A stretch of DNA of 64,000 nucleotides from Aquibium oceanicum (GCF_001889605.1 NZ_CP018171.1:4362501-4426500), one strand, 5' to 3'; shown: positions 26,482 through 34,674, numbered from the stretch's first letter. Program-made: numbers and translations. The notes: a model not told the origin generated them from the sequence alone.

Positions 26482-27282
26482 CTACCGAAAGCTCGGCTTG
26501 CGCTTTTCCAGGAAGGCCTTCAGCCCTTCCTGCGCGTCGGTGCCCGATTGCGACAGCGCCGCGGACAGGCTTTCCGTGAAGAGGCCGTCGGCGCGCGACA
26601 TGTCGTCGATGCGCGAGATGGCGTGGACGATGAGGTAGTTTACCAGCGGCGCATTGCTCGCGATCTCGCCCGCCAGCTGCAACGCCCGGGCCAGCCCCTC
26701 CCCTTCGCCGACCAGATAATGCGACAGGCCGAGGTTGAGGCTTTCTTCAGCCCCGTACCGCCGGCCTGTCAGCATCATCTCGGTCATCCGGTCGGCGCCA
26801 AGAATGCGACCGACCCTGACCGTGGCGCCCCCGCCAACAAAAATCCCGCGCTTGCCCTCCGGCAACTGGAAAACCGCCGAAGGTTCGGCAACCCGCACAT
26901 GCGTGGCCGCCGCGATCTCGAGCCCCCCGCCCATGACAGCGCCGGTCAACACGGAAACGACCGGCAGCCCGCCGAACTGGATCTGCTCCATGACGGTGTG
27001 CCAGCCGCGCGAGTGATAGAGCACTTCCTGCGGCTCGCGCTGCGACTGCTCCGAAAGATCGAGGCCTGCCGAGAAATGCCCGCCAAGCCCCTGCAGGACG
27101 ACCGCCTTCACACCTTTCGGCGGGCTGTTGAAGAAGGCCCGCAGATCCTCGAGCAGCGCGTCGTTGATGGCATTGCGCTTCTCGGGACGATTGAAGGACA
27201 CGACCGCGACGGCATCGTGCACCTGGACCCGAAGCGGACCGTCCGTTTCCCCCTGCGCGGCGGGTTTGCTTGCGGAACTCAT
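26482..27282 (-). CDS. Enoyl-CoA hydratase/isomerase (crotonase) family protein
   Basis: 266 residues. Crotonase fold with NRPEKRNAIN (31-40), the oxyanion stretch GHFSAGLDLSE and GAVMGGGLEIAAATHVRVAE. Both catalytic Glu positions of enoyl-CoA hydratases are filled: Glu122 (GGGLE) and Glu142 (LPEGKRG), 20 apart as in the rat mitochondrial enzyme. It is therefore likely to hydrate an enoyl-CoA. It lacks the tryptophan/tyrosine motifs of 4-hydroxycinnamoyl-CoA hydratase-lyase that I know. Divergent from the TRAP genes, sharing their 17-bp operator, so it belongs to the same pathway as the CoA ligase at 31736. Confidence 0.88.
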   Translation of the reverse strand: MSSASKPAAQGETDGPLRVQVHDAVAVVSFNRPEKRNAINDALLEDLRAFFNSPPKGVKAVVLQGLGGHFSAGLDLSEQSQREPQEVLYHSRGWHTVMEQIQFGGLPVVSVLTGAVMGGGLEIAAATHVRVAEPSAVFQLPEGKRGIFVGGGATVRVGRILGADRMTEMMLTGRRYGAEESLNLGLSHYLVGEGEGLARALQLAGEIASNAPLVNYLIVHAISRIDDMSRADGLFTESLSAALSQSGTDAQEGLKAFLEKRKPSFR

Positions 27283-27339
27283 CAGGCGGCACTCCCCATC
27301 GCGGCATCGCCGGCCCGCGAAGATTTGTCTTGATTAAAT

Positions 27340-27356
27340 TGTTTCATATCATAACA
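27340..27356. promoter_or_regulatory. Candidate MarR operator in the hydratase-dctP promoter region
   Basis: A 17-bp imperfect palindrome TGTTTC-N5-ATAACA between the divergent hydratase gene (start 27282) and dctP (start 27441). Its form matches TGTTAT-N5-ATAACA at 33617-33633, 22 bp before the CoA ligase start. The surrounding DNA is AT-rich for this genome, as expected of a promoter. The MarR protein encoded at 30815 is the likely ligand-controlled binder; inferred, not shown. Confidence 0.55.
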
Positions 27357-27440
27357 TTCTCGGGTCGTTCAAGTGCGCTCCGGGGGATGGTCAAGACCGG
27401 TTCTCCCGTGCCACATTGGCGGCCTCAAGGGAGGAAGTTC

Positions 27441-28463
27441 ATGACCACGAAGACCATCGCAGCCATTGCTGTAGCACTGTCCGTTTCCGTATCGGCCTTC
27501 GCCGCCAACGCGGCGGAAGTGGAGTTGCGGCTTTCGCACTGGGTGCCCGCCACGCACCCGATCCAGTCGCTCGGCATCGAGCCCTGGGCCGAATCCATCA
27601 AGGAAGCATCCAACGGCCGCATCAACATCACCATCTTCCCGGCCCAGCAGCTGGGCGCCGCGCCCGATCACTACGACATGGCGCGCGACGGCATCGTCGA
27701 CATCAGCTACACCAACCCCGGCTATCAGGCGGGCCGCTTCCCGATCTACAGCCTCGCCGAAATCCCGTTCCAGGCGACGAATGCCAAGGACGGCGCCAAG
27801 GCGCTGCACGAATGGTACGCGCCGATCGCCGAGACCGAGATGAAGGACGTGCATTTCTGCCTGATCAACCCGCATGATCCCGGCACGATGCACTCCAAGA
27901 CGCCGATCAAGGTTCCGGCCGACGTGAAGGGCAAGAACATCCGACCTGCGCACGCCACGATGGCGCGTTTCGTCAGCCAGCTCGGCGGCGCCAGCGTTCA
28001 GGTGCCGGCACCCGAGGCGCGCGAGGCGATCGCCAAGGGCACCGCGGACGCCATGACCTTCCCGTGGAACTCGATCTACATCTTCGGCATCGACAGCGAG
28101 GTGAAGTATCACCTCGACATGCCGTTCTACCTGTCCTCGCAGATGCTCCTGTTCAACAAGGACACCTACGAGGGCCTCGCACCGGAGGACAAGAAGGTCA
28201 TCGACGACCACTGCACCCCGGAATGGTCCAAGCAGTTCTCCACCGGCTGGGCCGATAACGAGTATTCCGGCCGCCAGAAGATGATCGATTCGCCCGATCA
28301 CGAGCTCTACAAGCCGACCGACGAGGAAGTTCAGATGTGGCGCGACGCAGCCCAGCCGCTCATCGATTCCTGGAAGGAAGACGTGAAGAAGGTCGGCGGC
28401 GATCCCGACAAGATCTACGCGGATTTCGAAGCGGCGCTCGAAGCCAACGATTCGCGCTACTGA
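27441..28463 (+). CDS. dctP: TRAP transporter solute-binding protein (DctP family)
   Basis: Periplasmic binding protein of 340 residues. The start at 27441 follows gggaggaag and gives a signal peptide (1-26, ending AANAA). The DctP fold is shown by LRLSHWVPATHPIQ, ITIFPAQQLGAAPDHYDMARDGIVDI and GKNIRPAHATMARFVSQLG. The Arg in the last segment normally grips the ligand carboxylate. Together with the ligase and thioesterase genes the ligand is probably an aromatic carboxylate such as a hydroxycinnamate. A hairpin follows the stop. Confidence 0.93.
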   Translation: MTTKTIAAIAVALSVSVSAFAANAAEVELRLSHWVPATHPIQSLGIEPWAESIKEASNGRINITIFPAQQLGAAPDHYDMARDGIVDISYTNPGYQAGRFPIYSLAEIPFQATNAKDGAKALHEWYAPIAETEMKDVHFCLINPHDPGTMHSKTPIKVPADVKGKNIRPAHATMARFVSQLGGASVQVPAPEAREAIAKGTADAMTFPWNSIYIFGIDSEVKYHLDMPFYLSSQMLLFNKDTYEGLAPEDKKVIDDHCTPEWSKQFSTGWADNEYSGRQKMIDSPDHELYKPTDEEVQMWRDAAQPLIDSWKEDVKKVGGDPDKIYADFEAALEANDSRY

Positions 28464-28472
28464 TCGACACTC

Positions 28473-28495
28473 GGGAGCCGGCTCAGCCGGCTCCC
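28473..28495 (+). terminator. Intercistronic hairpin between dctP and dctQ
   Basis: A 10-bp stem, gggagccggc at 28473-28482 with its complement at 28486-28495, loop tca, then cccttcctct. It stands between dctP and the membrane subunits, where partial termination or mRNA protection would give more binding protein than transporter, as is common in TRAP and ABC operons. Confidence 0.6.
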
Positions 28496-28518
28496 CCTTC
28501 CTCTGGCGGGTGGAACAG

Positions 28519-29064
28519 ATGAACGCGCTCATCCGGGCTATCGGCCGGTTCTCGCTGGCCATCGACAGGATCGCCGGTCTGTTCCTCGCCGGCATAACCC
28601 TGCTCGTGGTGGCGTCTGCCGTCGGGCGCTACGGCTTCGCATCGCCCATTCCCGAAGCCTTCGACATCTCACGGCTGATGCTCGGCGTGGCGATCATGTG
28701 GGGTTTCGCCAGCGTCGGCTATCGCGGCTCCCACATCAAGGTCGACCTTTTCGTCGAGATGATGCCGACGCGGCTGCGGCGCATCGTGGACATCATCGCT
28801 TGGAGCGTGCTGCTCGTCTTCACGATCCTGCTCAGCTGGAAGATGTATGACCGCGTCGCGAGCGCCTACCGCAGCGGCGAGGCGACCTTCGACCTCAGGC
28901 TTCCCGCCTGGCCCTTCCTGGCGCTGATCTGCGCCGGCGCGGCGGTGTCGGTCGTCACCGTCCTGGCACGCATCGTCATCATAGCCGCGGGCCGGGGATC
29001 ACTCGACCATTTCGATTCCGCCGAAACGGGCGAGCAGGGCGGGGAACCCGATGGCCAACGCTGA
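28519..29064 (+). CDS. dctQ: TRAP transporter small permease (DctQ family)
   Basis: 181 residues, four transmembrane helices (about 13-35, 50-70, 90-112, 133-155), the DctQ layout, with the GFASVGYRGSHIKVDLFVEMMP segment typical of the family. The start at 28519 was chosen for the GGTGGA stretch before it; GTG 28510 is an alternative. It overlaps dctM by 14 bp. Confidence 0.9.
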   Translation: MNALIRAIGRFSLAIDRIAGLFLAGITLLVVASAVGRYGFASPIPEAFDISRLMLGVAIMWGFASVGYRGSHIKVDLFVEMMPTRLRRIVDIIAWSVLLVFTILLSWKMYDRVASAYRSGEATFDLRLPAWPFLALICAGAAVSVVTVLARIVIIAAGRGSLDHFDSAETGEQGGEPDGQR

Positions 29065-30346
29065 TTTCATCGCCGTCGCGGGTTTCGTCGCCCTCTTCGC
29101 CATGATGGCGCTGCGCGTGCCGATCGGCGTCGCGATGGGACTGATCGGCGTCGGCGGTTTCGCGGCGATCACCGGCATGAAACCGGCGCTGAACCTCCTG
29201 GCGCAGTCGCCGATCCGCGTCATCACCGACTTCAACCTGAGCCTGATCCCCTTCTTCGTTCTCATGGGCGTCTTCGCGACGAATTCGGGCATGTCGCGCG
29301 AACTCTTCCGCGCCGGCCATGCCTGGCTGGGCTTCCTGAAGGGCGGCATGGCGCTGTCGACTATCGCGGCCTGCGGCGGCTTCGCCGCCATCTGCGGCTC
29401 GTCGGTCGCGACCGCCGCAACGATGACCAAGATCGCGCTGCCGGAGATGCGCCGCGTCGGCTATTCCAACGACGTCTCGAGCGGCGTGATCGCGGCGGGC
29501 GGAACACTCGGCATCCTCATTCCGCCATCGGTCGTCCTGGCGGTCTACGCCTACATCACCGAGCAGGACGTCGGGAAACTCTTCATCGCCGGCATCGTGC
29601 CGGGCGGGCTGGCGGTGCTCATGTACATGGCGACCGTTCGCATCGCCTACGGCCGTTCGCTGCCCCCCGGCGAGACATTCGTGCTGCGCGAGGCAGTCGC
29701 ATCGCTGCGCGACGTCTGGGCGGTGCTCATCCTCTTCATCGCGATCATCGGGTCGATGTATCTCGGCATCGCGACCGCGACGGAAGCAGCCGCCGTCGGT
29801 TCGTTCCTGACCGCCGTCATCGGTGTCGCCCGCGGCCGCCTCAACCTCGCCAGCATCATGGACAGCCTGATCGAGGCGCTGCGGACATCGGTGGCGATCT
29901 ACACGATCCTGATCGGCGCAGTGCTGTTCGGCTATTTCCTGGCGATCACCCAGACGCCGCAGAAGATCACCGCCTTCCTCGTGGCGCTCGATTTCGGCGC
30001 CTACGGCACGCTGGCGCTGATCCTCGCCTTCTTCCTGATCATGGGCTGCATCCTCGATGCGATGGCGATGATCATCCTCCTGGTGCCGATCGTCTTTCCG
30101 GTGATTACCCATCTCGGCTTCGATCCGATCTGGTTCGGCGTCATCATCGTCATGACGGTGGAACTGGGACTGATCACGCCGCCGGTGGGCATGAACGTCT
30201 TCGTCATCAACACGATCGCCCGCGAGGTCAGTCTCGTCACGATCTTCCGCGGCGTGCTGCCCTTCGTGATGACGGACATTGTCCGCCTGATCCTGCTGAT
30301 CGTCTTCCCGGCGATCGTGCTGTTCCTGCCGATGACCATGAAGTGA
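29051..30346 (+). CDS. dctM: TRAP transporter large permease (DctM family)
   Basis: 431 residues, about twelve transmembrane segments. Family motifs: VPIGVAMGLIGVGGF, SLIPFFVLMGVFATNSGMSRELF, GGFAAICGSSVATAATMTKIALPEMRRVGYS, GTLGILIPPSVVLAVYAYITEQ and the C-terminal TPPVGMNVFVINTIA. It uses an ion gradient to import the substrate delivered by DctP. Co-transcribed with dctQ and followed after 10 bp by the DUF3237 gene. Confidence 0.95.
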   Translation: MANADFIAVAGFVALFAMMALRVPIGVAMGLIGVGGFAAITGMKPALNLLAQSPIRVITDFNLSLIPFFVLMGVFATNSGMSRELFRAGHAWLGFLKGGMALSTIAACGGFAAICGSSVATAATMTKIALPEMRRVGYSNDVSSGVIAAGGTLGILIPPSVVLAVYAYITEQDVGKLFIAGIVPGGLAVLMYMATVRIAYGRSLPPGETFVLREAVASLRDVWAVLILFIAIIGSMYLGIATATEAAAVGSFLTAVIGVARGRLNLASIMDSLIEALRTSVAIYTILIGAVLFGYFLAITQTPQKITAFLVALDFGAYGTLALILAFFLIMGCILDAMAMIILLVPIVFPVITHLGFDPIWFGVIIVMTVELGLITPPVGMNVFVINTIAREVSLVTIFRGVLPFVMTDIVRLILLIVFPAIVLFLPMTMK

Positions 30347-30356
30347 AGAAATCCGC

Positions 30357-30818
30357 ATGATAGCCAAGCCCGAACTCGTCCATCTGTGCGACCTGACGGT
30401 GGAACTTGCCGTCCCGATGGAGCTCGGCGATTCCCCGCGCGGCCGGCGCCGCATCATCCCGATCGTCGGCGGCACGGTGACCGGGGAGCGGCTGAACGGC
30501 CGCATCCTCAACCTCGGCGCCGACTGGCAGACCATCCTTGCCGACGGCAACGCCGAACTCGACACGCGCTATTCCATGGAGACGGACGACGGCGCACTGA
30601 TCGACATCCGCAACTTCGGCTACCGCAACGGCCCGCCGGAGGTGATCGCCGCGCTCGGCCGGGGCGAGCCGGTTGACCCATCGCTCTACTACATGCGCAC
30701 GCACCCGCGCTTCGAGACCGGCGACAGCCGATATGCCTGGCTGAACCGGCTGATCTGCGTGGGGACCGGCGCGCGGCAGGCGGCGGCGGTCGTCATCAAG
30801 GTCTACGAGGTCCGATGA
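30357..30818 (+). CDS. DUF3237 family protein
   Basis: 153 residues of the DUF3237 beta-barrel family. Hallmarks are GRRRIIPIVGGTVTGERLNGRILNLGADWQTI, the YSMETDDGALIDIRNFGYR strand and YYMRTHPRFETGDSRYAWLNRLICVGTG. No catalytic residues are assigned for this family. Members often sit in aromatic-catabolism operons. Here it lies between the transporter and its regulator and overlaps marR by 4 bp. A role in handling the imported substrate or its CoA ester is possible but unproven. Confidence 0.85.
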   Translation: MIAKPELVHLCDLTVELAVPMELGDSPRGRRRIIPIVGGTVTGERLNGRILNLGADWQTILADGNAELDTRYSMETDDGALIDIRNFGYRNGPPEVIAALGRGEPVDPSLYYMRTHPRFETGDSRYAWLNRLICVGTGARQAAAVVIKVYEVR

Positions 30819-31294
30819 AAGCCCGGGCGGTCTCGCGCAAGTCGTCCGCCAAGGACAGCCGCGTCGAGGTGCCGCCGATGGCGACCATCATCGGCTACAA
30901 GCTGAGGCGCGCGCAGCTGTTCGTGTTCCAGGATTTTCTGGAGTCCTTCTCCAAGGTGAAGCTGCGGCCGGCCGAATTTTCGGTGCTCGCGATCATCGCC
31001 GACAGGCCGGGGCTGAAGCAGTCGGAGATCGCCGAGTCGCTCGGCATCAAGCGGGCGAACTTCGTGGCACTGATGGACAGTCTCGAACGGCGCGGGCTGG
31101 CGGAGCGGCGAAAGGCCGAGACGGACCGGCGGTCGCACTCCGTGCACCTGACGCCCGAGGGCGAGAAGTTCGTGAAGAAGATGACCGCCATCTGGGCCGA
31201 GCACGAGAACCGGCTGATCGAGCGGCTGGGCGGGGTTGCGGAGCGCGACCGGCTGATCGACCTGCTGGACCGTCTGCTGGCGCCCGGCGAATAG
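30815..31294 (+). CDS. MarR family transcriptional regulator
   Basis: 159 residues, winged-helix MarR fold: LRPAEFSVLAIIADRPGLKQSEIAESLGIKRANFVALMDSLERRGLAERRKAETDRRSHSVHLTPEGEKF contains recognition helix and wing. It is the last gene of the dctPQM-DUF3237-marR unit (ATGA overlap upstream). MarR proteins of hydroxycinnamate loci (CouR, HcaR, FerC types) release DNA on binding the aryl-CoA. The palindromes at 27340 and 33617 are candidate operators, which would make it autoregulatory. Confidence 0.92.
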   Translation: MKARAVSRKSSAKDSRVEVPPMATIIGYKLRRAQLFVFQDFLESFSKVKLRPAEFSVLAIIADRPGLKQSEIAESLGIKRANFVALMDSLERRGLAERRKAETDRRSHSVHLTPEGEKFVKKMTAIWAEHENRLIERLGGVAERDRLIDLLDRLLAPGE

Positions 31295-31309
31295 GTTTTC
31301 CGCCGGGGA

Positions 31310-31732
31310 TCAATCGGCCTTGAGCGCGCGGACCACCTCCTCCGGGATGGGCATGCCCTTGATCCCGTCGGGATCGTCGGGGTCCCTGCCCGCCCACACG
31401 CGCGTCTCCTGCGCCTCGATCGCCAGCGTCTCGCTCTTCAAGACCCGGTGCTCGACGTCGAAGCTCGAGCGGCCGAGCCGCGTCGCCCGTGTCTCGATGG
31501 CGATCAGGTCGCCGTAGCGGGACGGGACGATGAACTTGGCACGGGTGTCGACCATGGGGATGCCGACGATGCCGAATTTCTTCGTCCAGGCGATCTTCTT
31601 CATGCCCGTGGCCCGCTCCAGGAGCAGCGCGGTGGAGGCGTCGAACATGGCGAAGTAGCGCGGGTAGAAGACGATGCCCGCGGGATCGCAGTCGCCCCAC
31701 TCGATCTCGACCTCGCGCCGCGAAACGAGCAT
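31310..31732 (-). CDS. Acyl-CoA thioesterase, 4-hydroxybenzoyl-CoA thioesterase family
   Basis: 140 residues, hotdog fold. The N-terminal EIEWGDCDPAGIVFYPRYF closely follows Pseudomonas 4-hydroxybenzoyl-CoA thioesterase. The catalytic Asp is Asp16 of DPAG (Asp17 there). GIVGIPMVDTRAKFIVPSRYGDLIAIET also aligns with that enzyme. It would release an aromatic acid from its CoA ester. It starts 3 bp after the ligase stop, so the two are co-transcribed and probably act in one pathway. Confidence 0.85.
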   Translation of the reverse strand: MLVSRREVEIEWGDCDPAGIVFYPRYFAMFDASTALLLERATGMKKIAWTKKFGIVGIPMVDTRAKFIVPSRYGDLIAIETRATRLGRSSFDVEHRVLKSETLAIEAQETRVWAGRDPDDPDGIKGMPIPEEVVRALKAD

Positions 31733-31735
31733 GGC

Positions 31736-33595
31736 TCAGTTCCGCTTCGCGACCAGCACGTGCGGCGGCGGCGGGTCGTTGTAGAGGTCCTCCACGAGCC
31801 CCGGCCGGGCGGCCATGACGGCGCGCTGGTTGATCGAGCCCTTGTCGGTGACCTCGTGCGCGTCGATCGCCGGCGGCCGGTCGCAGATGATGGCGCGCGC
31901 CACCAGATTGGAGCTGCCGGTGGATTTCTTCGCCAGCTCGTCCAGCCGTTCCTGGAAGATCAGCCGCACGGCGGGATGGACGGCGAAATGCTCCTCGTCT
32001 GCGACCGCGAGTTCCGGCGCGATACGGCGGGCGGCGTCGAGATCGAGGAAGAGCAGCGCGCCGATGTGGTTGCGGTCGAGGCCGGTCAGCACCGCGTCGC
32101 GCACATAAGGCGCAAAGGCGGCGATCAGGCCGGTGCGCACGCCGGCCATGTTGACCCAGGTGCCGGTCGACAGCTTGAAGTCCTCGGTGACGCGGCCGTC
32201 GAAGATGAAGCCTTTCGAGACGTCGTCGGGATCGACGAATTTCAGCGCATCGCCGATCTTATAGAACCCTTCCTCGTCGAAGCACTCGGCCGTCTTGTCC
32301 GGCTGGCGCCAGTAGCCCGGCGTGATGTTCGGCCCCTTGAGGCGAAGCTCCAGCTTGCCGATGTTCTCGACCAGCTTGACCTCGATGTCGGGCGACGGAA
32401 GGCCGACCTCGCCCGGCTGGCCGACCGGCCATGTGGTGGTGAAGGCAAACGGCGCCGTCTCGGTGGAACCGTAGCCGGTGATGATCATGATCTTTTCGCC
32501 GACCGTCTCGGTGGCCAGCCGCTCCAGCGTGTCCCACACGTGCTTGGAGAGGCTCGCGCCCGCGTACTGCAGGATCTGGACGCGGCTGAAGAAGCGTTTT
32601 CGCAGCGCCTCGTTCCGCGACAGGTGCTCGCAGAGCATCTCGTAGCCCTTGGGCACGTTGAAATAGAGCGTCGGCGCGATCTCGGTGAGGTTGCGGACGG
32701 TCTTTTCGATGCCGGCCGGCGTCGGCGCACCGTCGTCGATCCACAGCGTGCCGCCATTGAAGAGCGCGATGCCGTAATTGTGGTTGCCGCCGGCGGTGTG
32801 GTTCCAGGGCAGCCAGTCGACCAGAACCGGCGGCTCCTCTTTCAGGAACTCCATCGCGGTAGAAATCATCACCTGGTTGCAGGTCATCATGCGCTGCGTG
32901 TTGATGACCGCCTTGGGCATGCCGGTGGAACCCGACGTGAAGAGGAACTTTGCCGGCGCATCGGGATCGACCGCCGCGTCGGCCTTCTCCACGGCGTCGG
33001 TCGGGGCGGTCGCCAAGATGTCGTCGAAGCTGTCGCTGGCGAACCCGTCGGCGGGGTTGCGCGCGACGACGAGACCGATGTCGGGGGTCATGACCGACTT
33101 CAACGCCGGCTCGAAGGGTTTTCCATCGGCGGCGAAGACCAGCCCCGGCGTCAGCAGCGAGAAAATGTGCTTGAGTTTTTCGTGGTCCTTCGAGACCAGC
33201 GAATAGGCCGGCGAGACGGGCGCGAAGGGCACGCCGGCCATCATGGCGCCGAGTGCGATCAGGCCGTGCTCAACCGAGTTGCCGGAGAGCACCACGATGG
33301 GGCGCTCGGCCGAGAGGCCGCGGTCGACGATGAACTGCGCGATCGCGCGGGCCTTTTCCAGCGCCCGCGCATAGGTGACCTTGCGCCAGGCGCCGTCCGG
33401 GCCGCGATCGGCGAGGAAGACGCGGTCGGGCGTTTCCCTGGCCCAGCGGCGCAGACAGTCGGTCATCGAGCGGGGATAGTCGCCGAGGGCGAAGCGGGAT
33501 TTGACGTAGAAGACGCCGTCGGCGCCGCGCGTCATCTCGACGGAATTCTCGCCCATGCGCACGGGCCGCATTCCAGGCGCGCTCACAACCGGCAT
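31736..33595 (-). CDS. Feruloyl-CoA synthetase-like aryl-CoA ligase
   Basis: 619 residues, ANL (AMP-binding) superfamily. The ATP-binding loop is at 217-230 (FLFTSGSTGMPKAV), the A5 motif is YGSTETAPF, and the C-terminal lysine lies in EVTDKGSINQ, the form seen in feruloyl-CoA synthases rather than the usual PRTxxGK. The PWNHTAGGNHNYGIALFNGG stretch is also typical of that branch. It forms an aryl-CoA from acid, ATP and CoA. Substrate (ferulate, p-coumarate, caffeate) is inferred. The promoter has a perfect TGTTAT-N5-ATAACA site 22 bp upstream. Confidence 0.82.
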   Translation of the reverse strand: MPVVSAPGMRPVRMGENSVEMTRGADGVFYVKSRFALGDYPRSMTDCLRRWARETPDRVFLADRGPDGAWRKVTYARALEKARAIAQFIVDRGLSAERPIVVLSGNSVEHGLIALGAMMAGVPFAPVSPAYSLVSKDHEKLKHIFSLLTPGLVFAADGKPFEPALKSVMTPDIGLVVARNPADGFASDSFDDILATAPTDAVEKADAAVDPDAPAKFLFTSGSTGMPKAVINTQRMMTCNQVMISTAMEFLKEEPPVLVDWLPWNHTAGGNHNYGIALFNGGTLWIDDGAPTPAGIEKTVRNLTEIAPTLYFNVPKGYEMLCEHLSRNEALRKRFFSRVQILQYAGASLSKHVWDTLERLATETVGEKIMIITGYGSTETAPFAFTTTWPVGQPGEVGLPSPDIEVKLVENIGKLELRLKGPNITPGYWRQPDKTAECFDEEGFYKIGDALKFVDPDDVSKGFIFDGRVTEDFKLSTGTWVNMAGVRTGLIAAFAPYVRDAVLTGLDRNHIGALLFLDLDAARRIAPELAVADEEHFAVHPAVRLIFQERLDELAKKSTGSSNLVARAIICDRPPAIDAHEVTDKGSINQRAVMAARPGLVEDLYNDPPPPHVLVAKRN

Positions 33596-33616
33596 CGCTT
33601 CCTCCCCGAAGTTAAT

Positions 33617-33633
33617 GTTATCTGGTATAACAA
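33617..33633. promoter_or_regulatory. Candidate MarR operator upstream of the CoA ligase
   Basis: Perfect palindrome TGTTAT-N5-ATAACA, 22 bp before the ligase ATG (minus strand). The same 17-bp layout occurs at 27340-27356 in the hydratase-dctP region. No other occurrence was noticed by eye in the window, though I could not search exhaustively. Confidence 0.55.
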
Positions 33634-33724
33634 TGGGGGATCGAGATCAAGGCATCACGGATAGGCGCCGCGCGGCCATGACCAGCACGGCCGCCCGGCG
33701 CGGCGGGGCCGTCCGGCGAATTGA

Positions 33725-34189
33725 CTACGGTGCGAGCGTGCCGGCGGATCGCCGGGTCGGGACGTGCCAGGGCGGCCGGAGCGCGGCCCTGCCTGGAACG
33801 ACGAGGAGCAGGCAAACGCATGGCGCGGCGCGACGGTCCGTGCCGACGATGCGGGCGCCGTCCTCGTCCGGCCTTGCCTCCGGCCCCAGCAGGGCGCCGA
33901 GCACCGCCGCGAGCGCGCGAAAGCGCAGGCAAAGCAGCATGGCATCGGCGGCCGTGAAGCTAGTTTCCGGCTGTTCCTCGAGTTCGATGAACGACGCCTG
34001 CATGACCTCGGCGACATAGGCCAGCGCCACGGTTTGGGCATGGCGCAGCAGGACGAGCACGAACCAGCGGACGGGAAAGGACCGCCCGGCGGCGCGCTCG
34101 GCCAGCACGGCGAACGAGACGAGCAGCGCAATGATGCGCCTCTGCGTCCGATCCTCCCGTGCCCTGCCGTGCATGTCCTGGCGCTCCAT
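33725..34189 (-). CDS. Small hypothetical protein
   Basis: 154 residues from ATG 34189. A longer version of the frame starts at 34372, but the part before residue 62 looks random. The core RIIALLVSFAVLAERAAGRS, FPVRWFVLVLLRHAQTVALAYV has one or two hydrophobic helices, followed by an amphipathic part. It recalls small hypothetical proteins of Mesorhizobium-type genomes, but I cannot name a family. The other frames here are Arg/Ser/Pro-rich shadows. Function unknown. Minus strand, 130 bp upstream of the ligase start, not obviously in an operon. Confidence 0.5.
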   Translation of the reverse strand: MERQDMHGRAREDRTQRRIIALLVSFAVLAERAAGRSFPVRWFVLVLLRHAQTVALAYVAEVMQASFIELEEQPETSFTAADAMLLCLRFRALAAVLGALLGPEARPDEDGARIVGTDRRAAPCVCLLLVVPGRAALRPPWHVPTRRSAGTLAP

Positions 34190-34486
34190 GTCCGGGGGCC
34201 ATTGTGGGGCGGGGCAAAGGGGGCGTGGATGAAAAGGGCGATGCAGGAGGTCGGCAGCTGGGAAAAAGGGATGTAAAATCCGTATGTTGGTGAAGTCGAG
34301 TTCGGCGTGGGCATGTAGGTTTGTCCACAGAGGGAATGTGCCGTGGCAGGCCTGTGAACCATGGCCAGACAACGACCGCCATGAAGTGGGAGGCGGACTG
34401 ACGCCTTCCGGGTTGAAACTCCCAAAAGCAGACCTCTGCCTCTATAAGTCAGCGTTCATCTAAAATGAAATCCGTCCTTAGATGAG

Positions 34487-34633
34487 TCAGTTGCTACCGG
34501 TAACGTTGATACCTTCGAGGTAGAACCACCGCTGATCTGATTTTCGCAAGATGGACAAAGCTTCCCATGCTTCAGATTGCTCCCCACGTTCGGAGATCAC
34601 TTGCTCTTGTCGGAATTGAACAGCCTTGAAGGT
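34487..34633 (-). pseudogene. 3' fragment of a gene broken at the IS left end
   Basis: A 48-codon open stretch runs from the IS boundary to a TGA at 34487-34489, reading TFKAVQFRQEQVISERGEQS and ending WFYLEGINVTGSN. It has no start of its own and its composition is protein-like, so I read it as the C-terminus of a disrupted gene. It is not clear that it belongs to the same gene as the fragment on the other side of the IS, because a simple join does not keep the frame. No family recognised. Confidence 0.45.
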
Positions 34634-34634
34634 G

Positions 34635-34674
34635 TGACCTGCCACTGAACTTTCATCCAGCGGCGGTTAGAGCC
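34635..34674 (+). repeat. IS left inverted repeat
   Basis: Starts TGACCTGCCACTGA and continues with partial match to the right end, sharing the inner gttagag. It lies downstream of orfB. The orfB stop lies inside or next to the repeat, as in many IS3 elements. Confidence 0.8.

Noticed and set aside
31448-33664. 738-codon open frame on the plus strand across thioesterase and ligase genes
   Set aside because: Antisense of two well-identified minus-strand genes, with charged low-complexity composition.
33655-34425. 256-codon minus-strand frame over the hypothetical gene region
   Set aside because: Ser/Arg/Pro/Cys-rich shadow. The alternative frame from 34189 looks more like a protein.
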